Assembly: GCA_032718475.1 (NCBI GenBank)
Contig: JAUCBJ010007778.1
Coordinates: 1 to 64,000 of the forward strand
Direction: 5' to 3'
DNA: 64,000 nucleotides
From: Nemertoderma westbladi
Taxonomy: Eukaryota; Xenacoelomorpha; Nemertodermatida; Nemertodermatidae
Shown piece after piece: positions 56,574 to 64,000 of this stretch. Every line of letters starts with the position of its first letter. Position 1 is the stretch's first letter. Under the pieces are notes generated by a model, which was given only the letters and a program-made list of their open reading frames with translations, did no database searches and had not been told where the DNA came from. Both the position numbers and the translations under genes were made by a program.

Positions 56574-57293
56574 TTAAGGTGCTCCTTCTAACAGACAGCA
56601 TTTTCCTACAGCTCTCCTATAGGTTTTCCTGTCCTTCGCACCTATCTTACCACCTATCCGCACTTCTACCGATCGGACTCTTCCGTCCTTGTCGGAGTAA
56701 GTGCCTACAACTCTCGCCAACCGCCATTGGTTGTTGATGATAGTATCATCCGTAACGATTACGAGATCTCCTACTCTTAACTCCCTATTCGGCTTCCTCC
56801 ACTTGCTTCTTTTATGGAGTGTGGGTAGGTATTCTTCTACCCACCTCCTCCAATACTCTGCGCTTATTGCTTTAGCGACTTTCCAACACTGGCGGGAGTG
56901 TATGTCATCTGGGTCTACACCCCGCATATCGACGGTCGCTGGCCTTTCCATCAGAAAGTGGCTAGGCGTCAGCACGTCTAGTGACTCAGGGTCATCATTC
57001 TCCGGATATAGCGGTCTGCTATTAATGATACCCTCACACTTCGCTAGTACTGTTCTCAAGACGTCCTCTGTGACCATGTGGGTGTTCATTAGCTTCGTCA
57101 TTAGACGCTTTGAACTGCCCACCAGTCTCTCGACGCATCCTAGTGTATGTGGTGCGTACGGCGTCCTTCTCTCCCACTTTACTTGTCGTCGTCTCATGGC
57201 CGCCCTGACTTCCTCCCCTTCCAAGATGTCCATGGCTTCTGCCATCTCATTCTCTGCGCCCACAAAGTTGGTGCCGTTGTCGCTGTATATCAC
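56574..57293 (-). CDS. BEL/Pao integrase C-terminal half (frame-broken pol)
   Basis: 239-residue open frame holding the second and third parts of the integrase catalytic core (YSDNGTNFVGAENEM with the second Asp; PHTLGCVERLVGSSKR with the catalytic Glu). The C-terminal domain typical of BEL/Pao pol (DUF5641) follows: RKPNRELRVGDLVIVTDD, NNQWRLARV, then VRSVEVRI. It ends at 56,574. It is separated from the preceding frame at 57,397 by a frame break, so pol is not continuous here. Confidence 0.85.
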   Translation of the reverse strand: MIYSDNGTNFVGAENEMAEAMDILEGEEVRAAMRRRQVKWERRTPYAPHTLGCVERLVGSSKRLMTKLMNTHMVTEDVLRTVLAKCEGIINSRPLYPENDDPESLDVLTPSHFLMERPATVDMRGVDPDDIHSRQCWKVAKAISAEYWRRWVEEYLPTLHKRSKWRKPNRELRVGDLVIVTDDTIINNQWRLARVVGTYSDKDGRVRSVEVRIGGKIGAKDRKTYRRAVGKCCLLEGAP

Positions 57294-57396
57294 TGCGATC
57301 GTCCCACCTTTGCGGTCTATAAACCTTTCTAAGGCGTTAATGAATGCTGATGCGGTTGCATCTTGGGCGAATTCTATCCCTACCGCCCGCGTGTTG

Positions 57397-58473
57397 TTAC
57401 ATACGAAGATGATAACGTAGCGTTTCTCGGTCCGAACGTCCGTCCTTTATCGGCCCGAACATGTCCACACCGCAATGTGTAAATGGCGGGTCGTGCTGTC
57501 TTACTCTACTTGCTGGTAGTGGCGCCATCTCTTGTATGGCTCGCTTCTTCTTCGCTCGTCGGCAGGTCTGACACTGCCCCACTACCGCTTTTACCTTCTT
57601 CCTCAATTGTTTGACCCAATAGGTCCTCCTTATTTCTGTGAGGGTTCGGTTGGTGCCCCCATGCAATATCGATTTGTGGGAGTCCCAGATAATCTGGTGG
57701 ACTACTGGCGATCCTGTGGGAATGATGATGGGTTTCGGTGGTACGACTATGCTGTTGTTGTATCCCACCCTAGAATTCATTACTAGAATCCCGTCGTCAT
57801 TGAGTTGTGGCGACAGCGTAATCAGCTCGCTGTCCCGTCGGAGGTGCTGTTGGTTACCGACGCGTTCCACCTCGTCGCCATAGTTCTTCCGTTGTTCATA
57901 GCGGATCACTGCCTTGGCCGCTCCTTCCAGATCTATGGTTGTTCTGATCTTCTTGTCCTTGCCAACTCCCGCAAGGAAATTCCCGAAGGCTCTCGAGTAC
58001 GCCACTAGTTTCTTGGTCTTATACCAACTAGAACTGTAGCTGAGGAGTTTATCCATCGGGTTATCGCACAGTTCTCGTCTTGGTTGCACGTCCCTAATCT
58101 CCCCCACCATTTGGGAGTATATATCTTCTCCCTCTGAATCTCCCTCTTCTCCCTCTGACACTACTTCTGAGCCCGGATCCACCTTTCTCATCGGCGGCCA
58201 GGCCTCTTTATCGCTCAGAAATTGTGGCCCATGTTGCCACAATACTTCCTTCTTCAAGAAAGTGTGGCGTACCACGCCCCTCGACAACAAGTCCGCTGGG
58301 TTCTCGTCTGTTGGGCAGTAGTGCCACCTTTCCAGCTCTGTGGTCGCCCTTATTTCGTCCACTCTATTTGCGACGAATATCGGGTATCTCGTCCTTTCGT
58401 TATGTAGCCAACCAAGCACTACCATGGAGTCCGTCCAGTAGTGTGTCTCCACTATGTTGGGAATAGTATCCAC
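57397..58473 (-). CDS. BEL/Pao pol: RNase H end, zinc-binding region, integrase start
   Basis: 358-residue open frame. It starts in the RNase H-like region (THYWTDSMVVLGWLHN; CPTDENPADLLSRG). An acidic linker follows, then the H2C2 zinc-binding module (HKSILHGGTNRTLTEIRRTYW; CQTCRRAKKK) and the first catalytic Asp of integrase (FTHCGVDMFGPI). It ends shortly after, at a frame break before the next pol segment. Upstream, a shift and stop at about 58,590-58,600 separate it from the RT frame. Confidence 0.85.
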   Translation of the reverse strand: MDTIPNIVETHYWTDSMVVLGWLHNERTRYPIFVANRVDEIRATTELERWHYCPTDENPADLLSRGVVRHTFLKKEVLWQHGPQFLSDKEAWPPMRKVDPGSEVVSEGEEGDSEGEDIYSQMVGEIRDVQPRRELCDNPMDKLLSYSSSWYKTKKLVAYSRAFGNFLAGVGKDKKIRTTIDLEGAAKAVIRYEQRKNYGDEVERVGNQQHLRRDSELITLSPQLNDDGILVMNSRVGYNNSIVVPPKPIIIPTGSPVVHQIIWDSHKSILHGGTNRTLTEIRRTYWVKQLRKKVKAVVGQCQTCRRAKKKRAIQEMAPLPASRVRQHDPPFTHCGVDMFGPIKDGRSDRETLRYHLRM

Positions 58474-58599
58474 TAGGTAGGCTGTGGCTCTAACTCCTAG
58501 TCTCGCAGCTGTTAATTCTAACTTGGGAACTGATGCTGAATCTGGCGGCGTTGACTTTGCTTTGCTAAAGGCTAGTCTGGGTTTATGAGCCCCCTCTCG

Positions 58600-61500
58600 T
58601 TATACTAAATAGAGTGCCGCTCCGTACGCCTCCAACGACGCATCGGAGAACATGTGTAGGTCCAGATTCGTCATGTTCCCATCCGGGAAATACACTCGTG
58701 GCATGTTGTATGTTCCCATCTTCTCCAAGTCTCCTGTCCACTTACTCCACTGTTTCTTGATTTCCTTTGGTACCTCTACGTCCCATTCATCTTTCAATTT
58801 GTATACTCTCTTAAGTATCTGTTTTCCCGTGACTAATAATGGGGATGCTAGGCCTAGGGGATCGTATATCCTTGCTATATACGATACATAACCCCTCTTC
58901 GTGTGGATGTCTGCGCCCTCCTGGCTCAGGTGATACTTCAGTTCGTCTGTCTCTCTGTTCCACACGATTCCCAATGCCTTCTGTTGAGATTCTGTTATCT
59001 TAATCGCCATGTCCTGCCCTTTGGCTGTTGTGGGATTATCAATGGTCGATTCTGGTCTCTTGTCCTCTATCGCCTTAATAAATTCTTCCGAACTGGATTG
59101 GAATTTGGTCAGGTTAAAGCCGGATCCTTTTAGGATGTCGCGAACCTCGCACCCTGTGTCCAGTATCTCCTTAACCGTATTTCCAGACTCCATCCCGTCG
59201 TCTACGTAGAAGCCGTGTCGAATCATATCGACAGCCCTAGCGCTGTATCTATCTTCCTTCCCCTTCACTGTGTCTCTGACTGCCATAGTCGTCGTAAATG
59301 AAGACGACTTGGCCCCCATGTTTTGTACTACCATCTTATATGCCGGTATTATCGACGGTTCTTCCTCGCCGTTATACCATAAGAAGCGTTGACTGTCGCT
59401 ATCTTCCTCCGTTACACGGACTTGGTTGGACATGCCTTCTATGTCACACGTGAAGGCGTGTTTCCCATTCCTAAATCTAAGTAGGACCTCTATGCCCGAG
59501 TTGTATATGTTTGGGCCTTCTAACAGGTAGTCGTTTAAGCATTTTCCGTTGGTCTTTGCCGATGCGTCAACTACCATCCGCAGTTTACCTTTCTTTGGGT
59601 CTAAAGCCACGTGGAGTGGCAGGTAATATGTCCTGTCCGTGTTCGGTTCGTCGACCGGTAACTCCACGGCCCATCCTTTCTCGACGTACTTCTTAATCGT
59701 TCTGTGGATGTACTCATTCTTCTCGGGGCTCCGTTTTAGTGTTTGTTTCAGCTTGCGGAGTCTCGTGAGTACCATCCCTCTATTGTCGGGCAGCGGTATC
59801 TTCGGTAGTTTCCATACCATTCCTATAGTATACCGCCCCTCATCGCATGTCATCGATTCCTCCACGCTTTGTAAAGCCTGCTTGTCTTCTACCGAGGTCC
59901 CGACCCTGGTTTCTTTCAGTCCCTCGAAATCTTGTCTGAGCAGTCTTTTAAGCTGCTCCTCTGCTCCCTTATCACCCATTTCCTGCATTGTTCCCGCGAA
60001 CATGCATCCTGATGTCTCCGACATCCTAAATGGTATCTTACTCTTGATTGGACCACTCAGCGTCCACCCGAATGGTGTTAATATCGCCACCGGGTCACAC
60101 TGCTTGTCTTCGCCGAAGACCGTTTGCATTCTTTCGTGGGCCGTTGGGCAATCCATTCCTACTATGATGGATACCTTCCTAACGTCCACGTCTGGGATTG
60201 AGAAGTCTGTCGTCAGGAATTTATATTGCTCGACCTCGATGTTGGTTGGCCGCCTGGCATTGATATTAATTGACTCTACCACTTGGATGGGGTCGATGGT
60301 TGCCCCATAGTCGCATCCCGGTGCCACTGCTGCAATTGCGCACCGTCCTGTTCTCATCTCCAGGATCTCATCTTTGCTAGAGATGGTTGTCACCGCCATT
60401 CTGCTTGGCCTCGTTCTCAATCCTATCTCTTCGGCCACCCATTCCTCGACTAATGTGAAGGCAGCTCCACTATCAACCAGCATTAGTGTTGTTACTGATC
60501 GATTGCCTTCCCCAATCACTCGCACGGGTACTACTCCAAGTAACACCGTTCCTCTCTTCTTCGCCCCTACTGTGCTCGTCGCCATCGTCTGGCCTCTCCT
60601 CTGACCAAACTTTACCGGCTTCTCCTCGCACTCCCTTGCTCTATGTCCACTCATTACACATCGCGAGCATATTTTATTGCTCAACGCATAATCTATCTGA
60701 TCTTGCCTAGGTAGCGCCTGCCAGTACCTGCAGTTCATGGTCTGATGAAGCGCATTTGCGTGTAGCTGGCATTTGCTCTTTGGGTCGTAGCCCTCTTTAT
60801 ACAGTGCATTGCGTATCGCAGCTGCGTTTGTACCAAAGTCCCTACTATTCTTATTGTTTGGATTCGGCCTACTGGACGTACTGGGGTTATATTTATTCGT
60901 GTTGTTATTGTTCCCCTGTCCGTTCCATGGTGTTGTCCTATCTTCGGCTAGCTGTGGACTTGCAGTCCCCTGCGTCGCTGCATATGGCAGTGATTGCCTG
61001 AGCCTCGGTAATGCGTTTGATGTATTGTGCTCTGGTTTCGGTCTATGGTAATCCGTCTTCGGTCCCTTTCCCAGGCTATCTTCGCTATAGACTGGGTCAG
61101 TTATTAGTTCAGCCTCGTAGTTTAAGAAGTTTGACATTTCTTCTAAACCCGGTTCCGCACCCTTCTTGTCTCGAGTGGAGAAAGCAATTTTCCTCCATTT
61201 GTTGCGCAGCCAGTTTGGTAGTGCCTGCACTATTGTGGTGATGTTGTTGGACGCGTTGAGCTCGTATGGCGCGTCTAGCGTCTTCAGCACGATTAGCGCC
61301 TTTTCGACTTTGTTAGCGAACGTCTTAATGCTAACGGGATTATCCTGTAGGCCACCCGATGTTATGCCTCTCAGCGTCTGCCTGATGATCTTGGCCGGGT
61401 GCCCGTATTCCCTATCCGGTGCCCGCCATGCTGTCGTGAAGCCGCCCTCTATTCCTTGATATTGCCTCACGATATCGTATGCTGGGCCTCCCGTGTATAC

Positions 61501-61959
61501 TTGCAGATACTTTAGGCACTCCGCCTGCATCAAGTTTTTTGTTAGTATTTCGTTACTATACATGCGCCGAAACTGTAGATATTCTTCCGGCCTACTCCCA
61601 TCGAATTTGAATGGTTCCACGGGTGGTAACTCGATCCTCGTTTTTAACGCATCGATCAACGTGGCCATCCCCATCGCCTGCGCTTCCAATGGATTCGATG
61701 GATGCTGTATGGTTTCTCCTGTCTGGTGCGGTCCGTCCGTCCTATTTCTTGACTTTCTTTGACTTGGGTATGTCATCAGGGGTAGCGGCCCCCTCCATAT
61801 TTCTGTGTCACACGACCTATTTTCATCCAAGGGTCTCGTTGTTCTTGCTCCTATCGGGGTATATTGTTGATATTGTGATGGGGGAATGTCACCCTGTCCC
61901 CCCCCCCCACCGGTATGTTTGGTATTGGGGTTGATGTTAATATATTGGGGCCCATACAC
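58600..61959 (-). CDS. BEL/Pao Gag-Pol: DUF1759 gag, zinc knuckle, protease, reverse transcriptase
   Basis: 1,119-residue open frame. About residues 105-290 form the DUF1759-type gag (FKFDGSRPEEYLQFRRMY). A zinc knuckle lies at about 431-444 (CSRCVMSGHRAREC). The DUF1758 aspartic protease has DSGA at about 497-500 and GMDCP near 601. The Pao-type RT runs from about 775 (YYLPLHVALDPKKGKLRMVV), with CDIEGMSNQV (about 839) and the catalytic FYVDDGMES (about 918). RNase H begins at DLHMFSDASLEAYGAAL, and the frame stops soon after. All RT and protease active-site residues are present. The break at 58,600 is a frameshift-type lesion, since homology resumes in another frame. Confidence 0.9.
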   Translation of the reverse strand: MYGPQYININPNTKHTGGGGGQGDIPPSQYQQYTPIGARTTRPLDENRSCDTEIWRGPLPLMTYPSQRKSRNRTDGPHQTGETIQHPSNPLEAQAMGMATLIDALKTRIELPPVEPFKFDGSRPEEYLQFRRMYSNEILTKNLMQAECLKYLQVYTGGPAYDIVRQYQGIEGGFTTAWRAPDREYGHPAKIIRQTLRGITSGGLQDNPVSIKTFANKVEKALIVLKTLDAPYELNASNNITTIVQALPNWLRNKWRKIAFSTRDKKGAEPGLEEMSNFLNYEAELITDPVYSEDSLGKGPKTDYHRPKPEHNTSNALPRLRQSLPYAATQGTASPQLAEDRTTPWNGQGNNNNTNKYNPSTSSRPNPNNKNSRDFGTNAAAIRNALYKEGYDPKSKCQLHANALHQTMNCRYWQALPRQDQIDYALSNKICSRCVMSGHRARECEEKPVKFGQRRGQTMATSTVGAKKRGTVLLGVVPVRVIGEGNRSVTTLMLVDSGAAFTLVEEWVAEEIGLRTRPSRMAVTTISSKDEILEMRTGRCAIAAVAPGCDYGATIDPIQVVESININARRPTNIEVEQYKFLTTDFSIPDVDVRKVSIIVGMDCPTAHERMQTVFGEDKQCDPVAILTPFGWTLSGPIKSKIPFRMSETSGCMFAGTMQEMGDKGAEEQLKRLLRQDFEGLKETRVGTSVEDKQALQSVEESMTCDEGRYTIGMVWKLPKIPLPDNRGMVLTRLRKLKQTLKRSPEKNEYIHRTIKKYVEKGWAVELPVDEPNTDRTYYLPLHVALDPKKGKLRMVVDASAKTNGKCLNDYLLEGPNIYNSGIEVLLRFRNGKHAFTCDIEGMSNQVRVTEEDSDSQRFLWYNGEEEPSIIPAYKMVVQNMGAKSSSFTTTMAVRDTVKGKEDRYSARAVDMIRHGFYVDDGMESGNTVKEILDTGCEVRDILKGSGFNLTKFQSSSEEFIKAIEDKRPESTIDNPTTAKGQDMAIKITESQQKALGIVWNRETDELKYHLSQEGADIHTKRGYVSYIARIYDPLGLASPLLVTGKQILKRVYKLKDEWDVEVPKEIKKQWSKWTGDLEKMGTYNMPRVYFPDGNMTNLDLHMFSDASLEAYGAALYLV

Positions 61960-63991
61960 CTATCCGCAATAATTCCCCCTCCCCTGGGTATATGTTATGT
62001 CCCTGCATGCTGTAGTCATACTGCTGAACTGGTACCGGTATAGGCCTATCAGCTTCTGGCCTACTCGCCGGTACGTATTCCGCGACTTCCGGGTTTAATC
62101 CCGTTGTCCGCGCTATCCTATCGCCTATATTGCCTCTCTCAGTATGGCCTATGGTATGTGCAGTAAGGCCTACCGTATGTCCTACAGTCTGCATGTGTCG
62201 CTCGGGATCGAAGTTTATTCTTCTCGAATAATCCTCCCCGCGGCTACCGTATTCTCGATCGGTAAGTGTATTCCGTCGGAAAGTTTCTCTTCGACCCCCC
62301 CCCCCCCCCCCCCTCTACTGTTCTCGTTTTCGTACCGGTACATCGCGTACCCCTCCATCGGCGCGTAATGCACCTCACCAGGTCGCATCTCTCCGGGGCG
62401 ACGGCAATCTCCCGGAGTCCGACCCCACTGACTCTCTGTTCTCATCTCGACTACCGACGGCTCGCTATCCGTCCTCGTTCTTCTATCGTTCGCGGCGATA
62501 CTCCTACTATTGTCTTCTCTTCTTCTCCTTTCAGTGGGGTGTTCCCGCTCGTGAGATCTCTCGTCGACCTCCCGGTTAAACCCCACTGTTCTTCTTCCCT
62601 CTTCTGATCGGGCTCGACGCTTCGTCCGCCCTCTTACGACGTCGACCTGTCTCTCTCTGCTCGGTCGCACGCCGCCGGGGATACTCGCAATACCCCTATT
62701 GCTCTCCATCGCCGGGTGTTGCGGTTTACCTATTTTGGCCCGCGCATTATCCGCTGACGGCTGTGGGACACTCTCTGCCCTCTTTCGCCGCTAACTCGCT
62801 GTTGTGGGGCCCCTATACCCCCCCCCCCCCTCCCCCCCCCCCACTCGCCACATCTAACTTCGTTATCCCTCACCCCGCTACTATATCCCTCTCTAGTCGA
62901 CACATCAACCCTGCCGCGGTCGGGTCTATTCACCCCCGCCTCTCCCTCTGCTATCACGTGGCCTACCAGGCCCTCTACTCCCTGCCTACCAACTACGTGG
63001 CCTACCAGGCCCTCGCTGGGTCTACCCGACCCAGCCACTCCCTGCCTATCAATTACGTGGCCTACCAGGCCCTCACTGGGTCTACCCAACCCAGTCACTC
63101 CCTGCCTACCAACTATACGGCCTACCAGGCCTCCGTCTGCCTGGCCATATACGCCCGACGTGTTTACGTTAATAGCACCCATATCGGAAACGGAATTAAT
63201 TTGTTCGTTTGAAACAAAATCATTTGAATTATTTTGTAAATTCGGGCTTGGATCATTATTTAAATTATTTGAAATATTTTGTAAATTCGGGCTTGGATCA
63301 TTATTTAAATTATTTGAATTATTATTATTTTCTAAATTTAAATTATTATTCGGATTATTTTGCACGTTCAAATTGAATTATTATTTGTATTTAAATTTAA
63401 ATTACTGCTACTAGGTAAAGTATTATTTGCTGCAATAAAGGTTTGGTTAGAGTTATCCCATACGGTACTATTAATATTAACAACGTCTACTGTAGCATTA
63501 TCATTATTACCTCCCCCGCCCATACGGTCACACCAGTTTTGGGTCTGTCGTGCGGTCCCTGTAAGTGGGGTATTAATAAATGTATCCAAGGCCCCTGGCT
63601 CCCCTAAAATACTCGAGCCAGTCCCGCTCTCAGACGCCCCCGCCCGCACCAGTTGCAGCTCGTGCGTGCGTCTAATCCTATGTTCCGCAAGCTCACTTTG
63701 GCATCTCTCTAATTCCTTTTGCTCTCGCTCAGCTTCTGCCATTCTCCTCTCACACTCCCGCGCGTCCTGGTCAGCCAACTCTGCTACTCTCCTAGCGCTC
63801 TCCCTTCGCCTCGCTTCACACTCCTTGCGTTCACTTTCCCATCTCGCCTCACGCTCCTTACATTCCGCTTCACGCTCTTTGCGTTCCTTTTCCTCTCTCG
63901 CCTCACGTTCCTTACGTTCCTTTTCCTCTCTCACCTCACGTTCCCTACACTCCTTTTCCTCTATTTCCTCACACTCCCTAAGGCTTCTCAA
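61937..63991 (-). pseudogene. BEL element N-terminal gag region, frame-broken, runs off the edge
   Basis: Four successive minus frames (63,991-63,368; 63,371-62,730; 62,709-62,215; 62,194-61,937) overlap or nearly abut. This suggests one protein interrupted by indels, some next to C tracts at 62,295-62,313 and 62,818-62,842. The first frame is a charged coiled coil (KERKEREAREEKERKERE) and enters from outside the window. Asn-rich stretches and GLVGHV repeats follow, then Arg/Glu-rich sequence. No catalytic motif. Possibly an unusually long N-terminal gag extension. Confidence 0.6.
62978..63135 (-). repeat. 60-bp tandem repeat in the BEL gag region
   Basis: Nearly three copies of a 60-bp unit containing ACGTGGCCTACCAGGCCCTC and CTGGGTCTACCC. 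In frame they encode the GLVGHV..RQGV..GRPSE repeat. Confidence 0.8.
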
Positions 63992-64000
63992 AGCCCTTTC

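Larger units (their letters stand above)
53354..63991 (-). mobile_element. BEL/Pao LTR retrotransposon, 3' end to right window edge
   Basis: On the minus strand the order is: gag-like region, pol (protease, RT, RNase H, integrase), a 31-bp repeat array, an extra zinc-knuckle-type ORF, polypurine tract and 3' LTR. The 5' LTR lies beyond 63,991. More than 10.6 kb is visible, long for the group, mainly because of about 2.7 kb between integrase and LTR. Several frame breaks make this copy unlikely to be autonomous. It is inserted in a CR1-like LINE. Confidence 0.88.

Noticed and set aside
59639-60310. 223-codon plus-strand ORF
   Set aside because: It is antisense to the BEL protease and RT coding frame.

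Overview
This is eukaryotic DNA with split genes, long introns and dense transposable elements. Strong hits to animal genes (ATG3, a FAM174-family membrane protein, a UDP-glycosyltransferase), together with BEL/Pao, gypsy, CR1-like and pogo relics, point to a marine invertebrate. The abundance of the palindromes TAGGCCTA and TACCGGTA hints at an echinoderm or another invertebrate deuterostome, but the species cannot be fixed from the sequence.

Layout. 1-2,270: a 42-bp GC-rich tandem repeat, a long-inverted-repeat (foldback) element at 681-1,593, and a cluster of the 12-mer TGCGGCGAGGTG just upstream of ATG3. 2,271-20,932 (+): a complete three-exon ATG3 gene (315 codons). Its first intron is 17.1 kb, and 94% of that is one uninterrupted head-to-tail concatemer of non-autonomous Helitron/Helentron-type elements (2,674-18,672). 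Each unit carries a tetranucleotide microsatellite, a 146-bp core satellite and a terminal hairpin ending in CTAG. The block sits between an A and a T, as expected for a single Helitron target. 22,318-25,795: a gypsy remnant without reverse transcriptase inside a pair of inverted repeats. 30,206-31,352 (-): a two-exon FAM174-type gene. 32.6-35.4 kb: a strong hairpin and a 150-160-bp degenerate satellite with a GGTGCTAGCACC palindrome. 36.2-39.0 kb (-): two broken LINE reverse transcriptases, followed by a lectin-like fragment, a probable SINE and short Helitron-like relics. 42,019-43,665 (+): an intact intronless UGT whose catalytic His and Asp both appear substituted. 44.5-48.7 kb: LINE relics and a zinc-knuckle ORF from a BEL-type element. 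50.6-53.4 kb: a pogo-type transposase relic and a CR1-like LINE (-). 53,354-63,991 (-): a BEL/Pao retrotransposon inserted in that LINE. It has a 3' LTR, polypurine tract, gag-pol with several frame breaks, a 15-copy 31-bp repeat, and an extra ORF downstream of pol in the position where env would be; it runs off the right edge.

The host genes are unrelated to one another: ATG3 is the autophagy E2 that lipidates ATG8/LC3, FAM174 is a small single-pass membrane protein, and UGT is an ER membrane conjugating enzyme. The most notable system is the Helitron concatemer, which records both rolling-circle-type joints and later unequal exchange. Next are the BEL element with its extra zinc-knuckle ORF and the UGT with a changed active site.
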